NCBI RefSeq assembly: GCF_014651495.1
Contig: NZ_BMWZ01000001.1
Coordinates: 560,575-624,574, forward strand
From: Algibacter mikhailovii
GTDB taxonomy: Bacteria; Bacteroidota; Bacteroidia; Flavobacteriales; Flavobacteriaceae
DNA length: 64,000 bases
Direction of reading: 5' to 3'
Position numbers and translations under genes: made by a program. Positions 1-9,549 of the stretch are shown here, in pieces (the first letter of the stretch is position 1; each line of letters opens with the position of its first letter). A model generated the notes under the pieces. That model did not search any database. It worked only from the letters and a program-made list of their open reading frames with translations, and was not told the origin of the DNA.

Positions 1-872
1 CTCTGATTGATTTTGGACTACTCGGACAAATTTCTGGAGGAAACTGGAATAATGTAACTGATAGTGCTACTTTAAATACCAGTACGTTTTTAATAAATAG
101 CGAAGGCGAAAGTACCGGTGAAATCATTATACTGACAGACCCCTTTGACGATGAGATAAATGGTTTCGGAACTACAACCCCAGATGCTGCATTACCATTT
201 GGAGCCAAAGCCACCAGGGATAGTTTCTTTGGAGAAAGTAGGGAGTTTACAAATAACACGCCTAGTCTTGAACCAACAGGAGGTTTTACCTTTACAGGTT
301 TAGATGTAAATGAGCTTTATTCGTTTAAAATTTTTGCATCTAGAATGAATGAGCTGGGCGACAATAGAGAAACATTATACACCATAACAGGAGACGGCGG
401 TGCTCAAACTGCTTTGTTAGACGCTTCTAATAACGAAACTAATGTAGCTGCTATTTTTAATGTTAAACCTTCTGATATTGGTGAAATAACTTTTCAAGCG
501 GAGAAAGGACCTAACAACGACTCTACTCAAGACGGCATTGATTATAATTTTTACTATTTAGGATCTATAGAAATGACAAAAACGGAAACTAGTTTGTCAT
601 CAGACAGTTTTAGTACTTCAGGTTTAATAAACATATATCCTAATCCTTCTGCTGAAATGGTAAATGTAAGTTTTAGCCTTAAGGAAAGTGCAAGGGTAAA
701 AATGGACATTTACGATGTAAATGGTAAATTTGTAAAAACAATATTAAATGAAGAAAAGGCTGCCGGTAGTTACATTCAAAAGTGGAATAGCACTTCTATG
801 GCTGCTGGATTGTACATTCTAGAAATAAGTGCAGATAATAAAAAATACCGCTCAAAATTAATTCTTAAATAA
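1..872 (+). CDS. T9SS type A cargo protein, 5'-truncated by window edge
   Basis: The reading frame is open from the first bases, so the N-terminus and any catalytic domain lie outside the window. The visible part begins with a beta-rich module (LIDFG...GGNWNNVTD, then EPTGGFTFTGLD and a YYLGSIEM end). In my experience such modules accompany secreted hydrolases in Flavobacteria, but I cannot name this one. The last ~75 residues are a typical type IX secretion sorting domain: IYPNPSAEMVNVSF, an internal YDVNGKFVKT, GLYILEIS and a basic end KYRSKLILK. The protein is therefore exported across the outer membrane. A strong hairpin terminator follows. An internal ATG at 345 is not the true start, because the conserved-looking sequence continues upstream of it. 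Confidence 0.85.
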   Translation, partial: LIDFGLLGQISGGNWNNVTDSATLNTSTFLINSEGESTGEIIILTDPFDDEINGFGTTTPDAALPFGAKATRDSFFGESREFTNNTPSLEPTGGFTFTGLDVNELYSFKIFASRMNELGDNRETLYTITGDGGAQTALLDASNNETNVAAIFNVKPSDIGEITFQAEKGPNNDSTQDGIDYNFYYLGSIEMTKTETSLSSDSFSTSGLINIYPNPSAEMVNVSFSLKESARVKMDIYDVNGKFVKTILNEEKAAGSYIQKWNSTSMAAGLYILEISADNKKYRSKLILK

Positions 873-952
873 TTAATAAAGCAGGTGAACTTCTGTTTTT
901 ATTAATTTGACTTTTCCAAATATAAATACAGATTGAAACCGTCATAAATATT

Positions 953-989
953 AAACCTCCAAGAATCAAGATTCTTGGAGGTTTTTTTT
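953..989. terminator. Rho-independent terminator between convergent genes
   Basis: A 15-bp perfect stem (AAACCTCCAAGAATC with its complement) and a 2-base loop are followed by a run of T. It ends the T9SS cargo gene. Flanking A and T runs on both sides mean it could also serve the convergent cmk gene on the minus strand. Confidence 0.9.
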
Positions 990-1073
990 ACGTTTATACT
1001 AGTCATCTGGCACGACTGAAATTGAAAAGACTTCTTTTTATTCGCTTTTAAGCAGCCTAAAGAGCTCTAAACT

Positions 1074-1769
1074 TTAATTAGAACTTTTAATTGCCTTTTT
1101 TGCCAATTCCAGAACTTTATCAAACTGCTGCTCTATCGATAAGAGCGAATTATCAATTTCAATAGCATCAATAGCTTTTATTAAAGGTGAATCTTTTCTA
1201 GTTGTATCCAGATAATCACGATCTGTGACATTTTTTAAAACTGCCTCATATTTTACCTCATCACCTCTAGTGATAAGTTCCTTATACCGACGCTCTGCTC
1301 TAGTTTCAGCAGAAGCTACCATAAAAAGTTTCAACTCCGCATTCGGAAAAACGATAGTTCCTATATCTCTCCCATCCATAACAACCCCCTTATCTTCGCC
1401 CATTTTCTGCTGCTGTTCTACCAATTTTTTGCGTACTTCAGAAACCGTAGCTATTTGACTTACAAAACTAGAAACTTCAAGCGTTCTAATTTTCTTTTCA
1501 ACATTAATACCATTTAAATACACCTCTGCGTATCCCAAATCTCCATTAAATTTAAAACTCAGCTCGATTTTTGGTAGCTGCAATATAAGGGCCTCCTGAT
1601 TAAAATGATCAGCACTTATAAATCCATTCTGTAAGGCATATAAAGCGACAGATCGATACATAGCACCAGTATCAACATAGACATAAACTAAATGTTTTGC
1701 CAGTTGTTTCGCAATTGTGCTTTTTCCTGTAGATGAAAAGCCGTCAATGGCTATAGTAATTTTGTTCAT
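1074..1769 (-). CDS. cmk: (d)CMP kinase
   Basis: Cytidylate kinase phosphorylates CMP/dCMP with ATP in cytoplasmic pyrimidine nucleotide recycling. The P-loop at residues 10-18 reads GFSSTGKST, the Bacteroidota variant of the family's GxxGSGKS. The DGRDIGT motif lies near residues 131-138, and the C-terminal region carries the basic DRDYLDTTRKDSPL segment typical of CMP binding. The length of 231 aa is normal. The gene faces the upstream T9SS gene across a shared terminator. A TAAATTTG box on the minus strand at 1814-1821 is a plausible -7 element. I recall cmk lying next to porQ in many Bacteroidota; here a beta-helix cargo gene separates them. Confidence 0.95.
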   Translation of the reverse strand: MNKITIAIDGFSSTGKSTIAKQLAKHLVYVYVDTGAMYRSVALYALQNGFISADHFNQEALILQLPKIELSFKFNGDLGYAEVYLNGINVEKKIRTLEVSSFVSQIATVSEVRKKLVEQQQKMGEDKGVVMDGRDIGTIVFPNAELKLFMVASAETRAERRYKELITRGDEVKYEAVLKNVTDRDYLDTTRKDSPLIKAIDAIEIDNSLLSIEQQFDKVLELAKKAIKSSN

Positions 1770-1982
1770 GATTCTAAAATAGCAATTTCGTTTTTATTAA
1801 AGTATACTGGTTACAAATTTATGTGCTTTATATGTTCAAATTGGTAAAAAGGAGTAACTAAATGCAGAAAATAAAATTATGATTTAGTTAATGTTTTAGT
1901 TTCAGACATATGTAATAAAAAAAAACATATGTGTCATACGGATTACTTTGAAATAACTTTTTTTTTGTTGAAAACAATAATT

Positions 1983-4142
1983 ATGTACAAATTAGAACAA
2001 CTGTATTTATTCTCTTTTATTTTAATCTTTAGCAGCTTCCTTAATGCTCAAAACATTTATGTTGCAACAAATGGTGATGACACTAACGATGGATCATTAA
2101 ACAACCCATATAAAACATTTAGCAAGGCTATTTCTGTTATGAATGCCGGTGATGTTTGTATTATAAAAGGGGGGACATATGAAGAAGAATTATCTATTAA
2201 CAAAAATGGAACCTCAGATAATTATTTAACATTTAAAGCTGCACAAGGAGAAAGAGTTAATATTAAAGCCACTCGTGTCCTTAATGGTTGGCAACCTCAT
2301 AGTGGTAATATTTTTAAAGCAGCTGTAAATATGACAATTGAAAGTCGATTTAGATCTGTTTACCATAACAATGAATACATGGACATAGCAAGATGGCCAA
2401 ACAATACAGACAATAATCGTTGGACGGTAGATTGTACACCAGTTAATGGCGGTGATGGCTCTCATTTTCTTGTTAGCAACATTCCCGATATAGATTGGAC
2501 AGGAGGTTTAGTGTATTATTTAGGGGCTCATTCTGGTACTAGCTGGACAAGAACTATTACTTCTAATTCCACAAATAGAGTTAATTTTACCGCTGTTAAT
2601 ATCAACAAATGGCCATTTACCCCTCACAACCCAACTGTTTGGAGAAACAACCCTGGAAACAATAGAGGTCAACTCTATTTATTTAATAAACTAGAGGCTT
2701 TAGACTACGCTAGAGAATGGTATTATGACAGTACTTCTAACATGCTTTATTTTCAAACAGCTAATGGTAAGATACCAGCGGATGGTACTGTAGAATATGC
2801 TGCCAGTAAATTTGCTGCTCAATTAAGAGGCGATTATATAAAACTAGAAGGTATTAATTTCTTTGGAGGGAGTATAAAAATTCACAATAACGCCGATAAT
2901 AACCAAATAATAAATTGTAAAATTACTCATGGTAGTGAAGGTCATGACAGCTTAACAAATACTTCTGCTCAAGTTGGAGAAGCCGCCATAGAGGTTTTAG
3001 GAGATAACACTCTTATAAAGGACTGCACTATAAATCATAGTTCAGTTAGTGGGGTCATAATTGCAGGATGGGCAGCAGCAAATTGTACCATAGAAGGGAA
3101 TCTTATTAGTAATATAGACTACATAGGTATACATGCATCCCCCCTAAGAAGCAGTGGTAATAATGTTAAAATATTAAAAAACACCATTATCAATGCAGGA
3201 AGAGATGGTATGTATGTAGCTGGTAGCGATTGCGAAATTGCCTACAACGACGTATCAGGATCACAACAAATTAACAGCGATTCGGGAGTTTTCTATACTG
3301 TGGGTAATGCCAACTTGAAAAACAATAACATTCACCATAACTGGTTTCATGATGCAAGTGCTCCTTCCTATTCCCATAATCCAAATGATCCCGGAAAAGC
3401 AGCAGGGATCTATCTAGATAATAATAGTAAAGGGTATACCGTTCATCATAATGTGGTATGGAACGTATCTTGGAGTGGATACCAAGTAAACTGGAACAAT
3501 ACAAACCTTGATTTTTTTCATAATACTTTTTGGAATGCAGAACGCGCTATGGATTCTTGGGTAAACGGTTACCCTCAAGAAAATAATAAAATTTATAATA
3601 GTTTTTCCAATACGGGTGATTGGTTTACTGGAAATGGCCCTCATGAATTTGATATTCAAGATAATTTAATTACCGCTACATCACCTTTTGAAGACCCAGA
3701 AAACAATAACTTTATGCCAAAACCTGGTAGTGCTGTTGTTGATCAAGCTCAAATAATTTCTGGATTTCCTAAACCTTATAAAGGAAGTGCTCCTGATATT
3801 GGAGCTTATGAATTAGGGGGCACCTCTTGGACTGCTGGAATCAATGCTATTGAAGATACTGGAGAAGCTTTAAGTATTAATGAAGCGGAGTTATCTAAAA
3901 TTAAATTGTACCCTAATCCTACAAATGATATTTTAAATATTGTAATACCTTTTAATTTAGACAAAAAAGACACCTTTATAACTGTCTATTCATTTCTCGG
4001 CCGTCCGGTTACAACAGTAAGTTTAGATGAAAATTCATCCCATATCAAATTGCAATTACATGATTTGGCTTCGGGGCCATATATAGCAAAAATGACCTTT
4101 TCTAATGGAGAAGTGTTCACCTCTAAATTTATAAAAAAATAG
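1983..4142 (+). CDS. Secreted right-handed beta-helix protein with T9SS sorting domain
   Basis: The start at 1983 is preferred over 1929 because it places a signal peptide (YLFSFILIFSSFLNAQ) at the N-terminus. The next stretch, IYVATNGDDTNDG...NPYKTFSKAISVM...GDVCIIKGGTYEE, is the entry to a parallel beta-helix of the DUF1565/chondroitinase-B-like type. Asn-rich helix rungs (for example NNQIINCKITHG, NCTIEGNLISN) run through residues ~250-520. The last ~75 residues are a type A sorting domain (KIKLYPNPTNDILNI ... GPYIAKM ... TSKFIKK). Such proteins are usually polysaccharide lyases or carbohydrate-binding surface proteins. I see no residue set that fixes a substrate. It lies between cmk and porQ. 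Confidence 0.85.
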   Translation: MYKLEQLYLFSFILIFSSFLNAQNIYVATNGDDTNDGSLNNPYKTFSKAISVMNAGDVCIIKGGTYEEELSINKNGTSDNYLTFKAAQGERVNIKATRVLNGWQPHSGNIFKAAVNMTIESRFRSVYHNNEYMDIARWPNNTDNNRWTVDCTPVNGGDGSHFLVSNIPDIDWTGGLVYYLGAHSGTSWTRTITSNSTNRVNFTAVNINKWPFTPHNPTVWRNNPGNNRGQLYLFNKLEALDYAREWYYDSTSNMLYFQTANGKIPADGTVEYAASKFAAQLRGDYIKLEGINFFGGSIKIHNNADNNQIINCKITHGSEGHDSLTNTSAQVGEAAIEVLGDNTLIKDCTINHSSVSGVIIAGWAAANCTIEGNLISNIDYIGIHASPLRSSGNNVKILKNTIINAGRDGMYVAGSDCEIAYNDVSGSQQINSDSGVFYTVGNANLKNNNIHHNWFHDASAPSYSHNPNDPGKAAGIYLDNNSKGYTVHHNVVWNVSWSGYQVNWNNTNLDFFHNTFWNAERAMDSWVNGYPQENNKIYNSFSNTGDWFTGNGPHEFDIQDNLITATSPFEDPENNNFMPKPGSAVVDQAQIISGFPKPYKGSAPDIGAYELGGTSWTAGINAIEDTGEALSINEAELSKIKLYPNPTNDILNIVIPFNLDKKDTFITVYSFLGRPVTTVSLDENSSHIKLQLHDLASGPYIAKMTFSNGEVFTSKFIKK

Positions 4143-4165
4143 CACTTTAATTGGCTAAAGAATAC

Positions 4166-4192
4166 AGGTGCGTCAATATTGGCGCACCTTTT
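4166..4192. terminator. Bidirectional hairpin terminator
   Basis: AGGTGCG pairs with CGCACCT around an inner CAATATTG palindrome, followed by TTTT. It lies two bases beyond the stop codon of the convergent porQ gene, so it probably serves both the beta-helix gene and porQ. Confidence 0.8.
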
Positions 4193-4193
4193 A

Positions 4194-5213
4194 TTATTGT
4201 AAATCAATTTGTAATCCAAAGAAATTTGAATTTCCTGCACTGGTATATTTGGCATGCGTATAGCTAAAACGCATTTTGTTCATCTTAACAGATATTCCCG
4301 CTGACAGCCCTGAAAAATTTCTTTGATCAACAATACGTAAATCTTCACCTCTTCTGAAGTTATATCCTAAACGTATATTAAATCCGCCTTCCGGAAAAAT
4401 TTCAGCGCCTACAATAGTATGTCGGATAACCTGCCCCAAGAAACCTATTTTTTCAGAAGACTGATTGCCTGATAAATCACTTGTGGTACGCGCAGGGTTT
4501 GGAACAGCTATGGGCCATTCCTGTAAATTTTCTAAGGTGACATGCCATCTTATCGGTACATTCTCTAGTTTTTGAGACATCCCAAAAGCTATTTCAAAAG
4601 GTAGCCGTTCATTCAAATCGGCATAAGTTGTTATCTGTGTACCTACATTTCTTACCACCAAAGCAGCATTAAAACCAATATCCTTGTCTAAATATATTAG
4701 ACCTAGATCTAAAGCAACTCCAATAGAGCTATACTGTTCTAATTTAGATGAAATTAGTTTTAAATTGGTACCAAAATAAAAATCAGAGTACCCCACTTGT
4801 AATGCATAACCAAATGATAACGCAACTTCATTACCTGTAAAGGTTCCGGTAGAATTACCGTCCTCATCATAACCATTAAAAGAACCATAATTAATATAAC
4901 TAACCCCGGCATGAAATGTTTGCGTGCGCCTATCCAGTGTATAAGCATAAGCTGCTGTCCCGTAACTTATTCCTCCTAAATAACTTGTATAATTAACAGC
5001 TAATTGATTATCCATTTCAACATTTATAGTTGCCGGATTAAATATGGCCTGAGTAACGTCATAATCTACATTAGTAAAAACCTTTCCTCCTAAAGCGGCC
5101 TGACGCGGTGAAGAAATGAGATTAAGAAATTGATAGGTAGTCTCACCCCCAACTTGAGCTGCTGCAAAAGCACTTATAAACAAACAATAAAGTGGGACAA
5201 TTTTTCTTAGCAT
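4194..5213 (-). CDS. porQ: Type IX secretion system protein PorQ
   Basis: PorQ is an outer-membrane beta-barrel (PorV/FadL-like fold) that works with PorZ/PorU/PorV in the attachment complex processing T9SS cargo. The sequence has a signal peptide (residues 1-19, ending FAAAQ), the family start GGETTYQFLNLISSPRQAAL and GGKVFTNVDYDVTQAIFNPA. Alternating hydrophobic strands follow, to a C-terminal end NFFGLQIDLQ. At 339 aa it is full length. The neighbourhood (cmk upstream, lon downstream) fits Bacteroidota synteny as I recall it. Its presence agrees with the several T9SS cargo genes in the window. Confidence 0.93.
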   Translation of the reverse strand: MLRKIVPLYCLFISAFAAAQVGGETTYQFLNLISSPRQAALGGKVFTNVDYDVTQAIFNPATINVEMDNQLAVNYTSYLGGISYGTAAYAYTLDRRTQTFHAGVSYINYGSFNGYDEDGNSTGTFTGNEVALSFGYALQVGYSDFYFGTNLKLISSKLEQYSSIGVALDLGLIYLDKDIGFNAALVVRNVGTQITTYADLNERLPFEIAFGMSQKLENVPIRWHVTLENLQEWPIAVPNPARTTSDLSGNQSSEKIGFLGQVIRHTIVGAEIFPEGGFNIRLGYNFRRGEDLRIVDQRNFSGLSAGISVKMNKMRFSYTHAKYTSAGNSNFFGLQIDLQ

Positions 5214-5280
5214 ATTTACACCGCAAAGTAAATAAATCTATCTTAAAACGATAGCATGTGTTATTTATTTTAAATCATAA

Positions 5281-5310
5281 AAAAACCTCGTATAAATAAC
5301 GAGGCTTTTT
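5281..5310 (-). terminator. Terminator after lon
   Basis: A 6-bp stem CCTCGT/ACGAGG with a 7-base loop is flanked by A5 on the left and T5 on the right. On the minus strand it ends in a T run just downstream of the lon stop codon. Symmetry allows it to act on the plus strand as well. Confidence 0.75.
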
Positions 5311-5327
5311 ATCAATTTTTAAAAAAA

Positions 5328-7778
5328 CTATATATTCTTTGCGTTTTTAACTTTTTGATTTGTAATTGCTATTTTCACAACATCAATCATATCAGTTACG
5401 TAATGAAATGTTAAGCCTTTTAAATATTCTGGCTTTATTTCTTCAATATCCCGACGGTTATCTTCACACAATAAAATCTCTTTTATTCTAGCCCGCTTAG
5501 CAGCCAAAATCTTCTCTTTTATACCTCCAACCGGCAATACTTTTCCACGAAGCGTAATTTCACCTGTCATTGCTAAGCTTTTCTTAACCTTTTTCTGAGT
5601 AAATAAAGAGACCAAAGAGGTCAACATCGTGACTCCCGCACTAGGCCCATCTTTTGGTGTTGCTCCTTCCGGAACATGAATATGCACATTATACTTGTCA
5701 AAAACTGCGCTATCAATACCTAGTATTTCGGCGTTAGATTTAATATACTCCATAGCAATTGTGGCAGACTCCTTCATTACCTTTCCTAAGTTACCGGTAA
5801 TAGTCAATGCACCTTTACCTTTAGATAATATAGATTCAATAAACAAAATATCACCACCAACACGGGTCCACGCTAAACCAGTTACAACACCAGCGACATT
5901 ATTATTTTCATATTTATCGCGTTCCAATTTTGGTCCTCCTAAAACTTCAATAATATCATCATTATCAACTTTCACATTATAAGCCTCTTCCATGGCAATA
6001 TTCTTAGCTGCATAACGAACCATTTTAGCGACTTGTTTCTCTAAACCACGTACTCCAGATTCACGCGTATATCCTTCTACAATTTTTTCCAACTGTGGCT
6101 TCCCTACTTTCAAATCATTCACGGTCAAACCATGCTCTTTAAGTTGCTTTGGCAACAAATGACGCTTGGCGATCTCAACCTTCTCTTCAATGGTATAACC
6201 GGTTACATTAATTATTTCCATTCTATCGCGCAACGCAGGCTGTATGGTAGACAGACTATTAGATGTAGCTATAAACATCACTTTAGACAAGTCATACCCC
6301 ATCTCTAAGAAGTTATCATAGAATTCGCTATTTTGCTCAGGATCTAAAACCTCTAACATAGCAGATGACGGATCACCTTGATGTGAATTCGATAATTTAT
6401 CAATTTCATCTAAAACAAAAACAGGATTTGAAGTACCAGCCTTTTTCAAACTTTGAATAATACGACCGGGCATAGCGCCAATATAGGTTTTTCTGTGACC
6501 TCTTATTTCTGCTTCATCTCGTAAGCCACCTAATGAAATACGAACATATTCCCTTCCTAAAGCTTCAGCAATGGATTTGCCTAATGAGGTTTTTCCAACA
6601 CCCGGAGGTCCATATAAACATAAAATTGGTGACTTCATATCATTACGAAGCTTGAGCACTGCCAAATACTCAATAATTCTTCGTTTCACATCCTCAAGAC
6701 CAAAATGATCTCTATCAAGGATTTTCATTGCACGTTTAAGATCAAACTTATCTTTACTAAATTCATTCCATGGTAACTCCAGAAACAATTCAAGATAGTT
6801 TCTTTGAATAGAATACTCAGCTACCTGAGGATTCATTCGTTGCATTTTAGCAATCTCTTTATCAAAATGTTTGGCTACTTTTTCATCCCAAAGTTTTTCC
6901 TTAGCCTTAGCTTTCATTTCGTCTATTTCCTCATCATGACTAACTCCGCCCAGTTCCTCTTGAATCGTTTTCATTTGTTGATGCAAGAAATACTCACGCT
7001 GTTGCTGACTCATATCCATTTGAACCTTAGACTGAATATCATTCTTAAGTTCTAATTTTTGAAATTCAACATTCATGTATTTCAAAGTAGCAAGCGCCCT
7101 TGTTTGCAAATCATTAATTTCTAAAAGCTCCTGTTTTTCAGTAACAGAAAGATTCATATTAGAGGACACGAAATTCACAAGAAATGAATTACTCTCAATA
7201 TTCTTTATAGCAAAAGACGCCTCACTAGGAATATTTGGGCTTTCCTTAATAATTTCTAAAGCCAAATCTTTTATAGAATCTATGATAGCTCTGAATTCCT
7301 TGCTTTTGACTGCGGGTTTAGCTTCAGGGATATCTCGTATTGTTGCATTCATATAAGGTGTTTCAGTTAACACCTCCGCAACTTTAAAACGCTTCTTACC
7401 TTGAATAATAACTGTCACATTACCATCAGGCATTTTTAAAACACGCAATATTCTTGCAACGGTACCTGTTTCATGAATATCCTTAGCTGTAGGTTTCTCC
7501 ACAGATTCGTCTTTCTGAGCTACAACACCAACAACTTTTCCGCCTTTATTGGCATCATTAATTAATTTAATTGAAGCATCTCTGCCTGCAGTTATAGGAA
7601 TAACAACACCTGGAAATAGCACAGTATTTCTTAAAGATAAAATTGGCAGTGTCTCCGGTAACTCCTCATTATTAATCGCTTCTTCATCTTCTGGAGTCAT
7701 CAAAGGAATTAACTCTGCGTTTTCATCAAACTCCTGTAATGACAAACTGTCAAGGGTAGTAAATTTTGATTTCTTCAT
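5328..7778 (-). CDS. lon: ATP-dependent endopeptidase Lon
   Basis: Cytoplasmic AAA+ serine protease for protein quality control. The N-terminal LON substrate-binding domain spans ~40-240 ([18 protein letters not shown]). A coiled-coil linker ([19 protein letters not shown]) follows. The AAA+ module has Walker [10 protein letters not shown] near residue 393 and Walker [10 protein letters not shown]. The C-terminal protease domain contains DGPSAG with the catalytic Ser near 712 and the catalytic Lys in [13 protein letters not shown] near 754. At 816 aa it is full length. It is transcribed in the same direction as porQ but is separated from it by a terminator hairpin. Confidence 0.97.
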   Translation of the reverse strand: MKKSKFTTLDSLSLQEFDENAELIPLMTPEDEEAINNEELPETLPILSLRNTVLFPGVVIPITAGRDASIKLINDANKGGKVVGVVAQKDESVEKPTAKDIHETGTVARILRVLKMPDGNVTVIIQGKKRFKVAEVLTETPYMNATIRDIPEAKPAVKSKEFRAIIDSIKDLALEIIKESPNIPSEASFAIKNIESNSFLVNFVSSNMNLSVTEKQELLEINDLQTRALATLKYMNVEFQKLELKNDIQSKVQMDMSQQQREYFLHQQMKTIQEELGGVSHDEEIDEMKAKAKEKLWDEKVAKHFDKEIAKMQRMNPQVAEYSIQRNYLELFLELPWNEFSKDKFDLKRAMKILDRDHFGLEDVKRRIIEYLAVLKLRNDMKSPILCLYGPPGVGKTSLGKSIAEALGREYVRISLGGLRDEAEIRGHRKTYIGAMPGRIIQSLKKAGTSNPVFVLDEIDKLSNSHQGDPSSAMLEVLDPEQNSEFYDNFLEMGYDLSKVMFIATSNSLSTIQPALRDRMEIINVTGYTIEEKVEIAKRHLLPKQLKEHGLTVNDLKVGKPQLEKIVEGYTRESGVRGLEKQVAKMVRYAAKNIAMEEAYNVKVDNDDIIEVLGGPKLERDKYENNNVAGVVTGLAWTRVGGDILFIESILSKGKGALTITGNLGKVMKESATIAMEYIKSNAEILGIDSAVFDKYNVHIHVPEGATPKDGPSAGVTMLTSLVSLFTQKKVKKSLAMTGEITLRGKVLPVGGIKEKILAAKRARIKEILLCEDNRRDIEEIKPEYLKGLTFHYVTDMIDVVKIAITNQKVKNAKNI

Positions 7779-7956
7779 AAATATATTTAGGTCAAACTGT
7801 CATTAAAACGAGCCTGATCATTTTTTAAAACTTTAATAAATAATAAATAAAACACTATATATCATATGCTTAATAGCGTAAAACAGACCTATAGCAATTA
7901 CATAAGTTCAATAGCTATGCCAATTATCAATTATTACTAACAAATCAAGATGTCCC

Positions 7957-8607
7957 CTAGATTTTCCCCATTCGCTTGAGCACAAATAATAAAATAATGG
8001 GCAATGCTAAAAGGCCAATCATAAGTAAATTGGTTTGAAATAACCATGGCGATAGGAATAATGTAATAAGGTATCCGCCTATAGCCCCTCCAAAATGTGC
8101 ATCATGTCCTATATTTCCAATTCTATTTTTCATGCCGTAGATAGAATATAATAAATAACCTATACCAAACAAATATGCTGGTATTGGAATAGGTATAAAG
8201 AACAAATATAAATTCATTCCTGGCTGTAATAATATCGCTGAATAAATAACCCCGCTTACAGCACCACTTGCTCCTACGGCACTATAGCTGTATTCATTTT
8301 TATGAAAATAGAGCGACAATAAACTACCCACTAACAGACTTCCAATATACACAAAGAGAAATTGTATAGGACTTAATAAGGTTATAACAACATCTGCGAA
8401 AAAATAAAGTGTTAGCATATTAAATAGCAAATGCTGCGTATCTGCGTGTAAAAATCCAGAACTAAATAATCTAATTTGTTCTCCGCCTTTAATCGATCCG
8501 ACATGAAATTTATACTTATTAAAAAAGTTAAAATCACCAAAGCCCTTATAAGATATAAGAACATTTGCTGCTATTAGTATGCCGGTAATGATATCTAAAT
8601 TGCCCAT
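7957..8607 (-). CDS. Rhomboid-family intramembrane serine protease
   Basis: A polytopic inner-membrane protein of 216 aa with about six hydrophobic segments. The rhomboid catalytic dyad is visible: Ser in AVGASGAVSG (near residue 113) and His in HDAHFGGAIGGY (near 170). HLLFNMLTLYFF matches the conserved HxxxNM region of helix 2. It should cleave transmembrane substrates within the bilayer, but the substrate is unknown. It is divergent from the acyltransferase gene at 8670, with about 60 bp between the starts. Confidence 0.9.
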   Translation of the reverse strand: MGNLDIITGILIAANVLISYKGFGDFNFFNKYKFHVGSIKGGEQIRLFSSGFLHADTQHLLFNMLTLYFFADVVITLLSPIQFLFVYIGSLLVGSLLSLYFHKNEYSYSAVGASGAVSGVIYSAILLQPGMNLYLFFIPIPIPAYLFGIGYLLYSIYGMKNRIGNIGHDAHFGGAIGGYLITLFLSPWLFQTNLLMIGLLALPIILLFVLKRMGKI

Positions 8608-8669
8608 AAAGGAAATATCGTTTAGTTGAATTTAATATATATTTGCAGGTACAAATCTAAAATTAAATA

Positions 8670-9545
8670 ATGCAATTACTAGCTTATATTATTCTTTATC
8701 CATTTTTATGGTTTATTTCTATTTTACCTTTTAGAATTTTATACATAATATCTGACTTTACTTTTTTCTTAATCTATAATATTTTTGGATACAGAAAAAA
8801 GGTTGTAACAAACAATATGAAGCTGGCTTTTCCGGAGAAAACGGAACAAGAAATTGCATCTATTAGAAAAAAATTCTACCATCATTTTTGTGATATGCTT
8901 GTAGAATCCATAAAATCAATTACGGTTTCTGAAAAAGAAATTATGAAGCGTTACACCTTTCCCAATGTAGACGAAATTCATCAACTTGAAAAAGAGAACA
9001 GAAGTATTGTCTTAATGATGGGCCATTACGGCAGCTGGGAGTGGATATTTATCCTTCAAAAACATGTAAACTACTTAGGCTATGCCGTTTACAAAAAGTT
9101 GAGCAATAAATATTTTGACCGGCTCGTTAAACGAATTCGTGCTAGGTATAATAGTTATTTAATTACCACTAAAGAGACCGTACCTACCTTAATAAAAGCA
9201 AAACGCAATAAAGAATTAACTTTTAACGGTTTTGTTTTTGATCAGTCTCCTAAATTAGACAAAGCCATGCACTGGCAAAAATTTATGGGAGTAAAAGTTC
9301 CTGTTCATGTGGGCGCAGAAATCCTTGCCAAAAGATTAGATATGGTCACCCTATTTTTAAAGGTTAAAAAAGTGAAACGTGGCTATTACGAGGCGACGTT
9401 TACCGATATAATTAGAAACCCAAAAGAATATAAAGATTTTGATATTACTGACCTGTCACTACAGCGGGTTGAGGAACAAATTCGCGAGGCACCTGAGTTT
9501 TACTTATGGACCCATAAACGCTGGAAGCATGCAAAATTTGATTAG
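8670..9545 (+). CDS. LpxL/HtrB-type lipid A acyltransferase
   Basis: Lysophospholipid acyltransferase superfamily member of 291 aa that adds a secondary acyl chain to lipid A or a related lipid at the inner-membrane cytoplasmic face. An N-terminal membrane anchor (IILYPFLWFISILPFRILYII) is followed by the catalytic H(x4)E motif GHYGSWEW near residues 117-124. Two further family blocks are present: a substrate-binding block (FDQSPK...WQKFMGVKVPVHVG) and the LSLQRVEEQIREAPEFYLWTHKRWKH C-terminal block, in which RWKH is diagnostic. A TATATTTG box at 8638-8645 is a likely -7 promoter element. Confidence 0.9.
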   Translation: MQLLAYIILYPFLWFISILPFRILYIISDFTFFLIYNIFGYRKKVVTNNMKLAFPEKTEQEIASIRKKFYHHFCDMLVESIKSITVSEKEIMKRYTFPNVDEIHQLEKENRSIVLMMGHYGSWEWIFILQKHVNYLGYAVYKKLSNKYFDRLVKRIRARYNSYLITTKETVPTLIKAKRNKELTFNGFVFDQSPKLDKAMHWQKFMGVKVPVHVGAEILAKRLDMVTLFLKVKKVKRGYYEATFTDIIRNPKEYKDFDITDLSLQRVEEQIREAPEFYLWTHKRWKHAKFD

Positions 9546-9549
9546 CAAA

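Noticed and set aside
1906-1932. Two ACATATGT palindromes upstream of the beta-helix gene
   Set aside because: They may be an operator, but two 8-mers in AT-rich DNA are weak evidence and no regulator is linked.
3271-3659. Antisense ORFs within the beta-helix gene
   Set aside because: Shadows of a well-supported coding frame, with no signal, motif or start context of their own. The same holds for the other antisense ORFs inside cmk, lon, dsbD, pheT and the NRPS genes.
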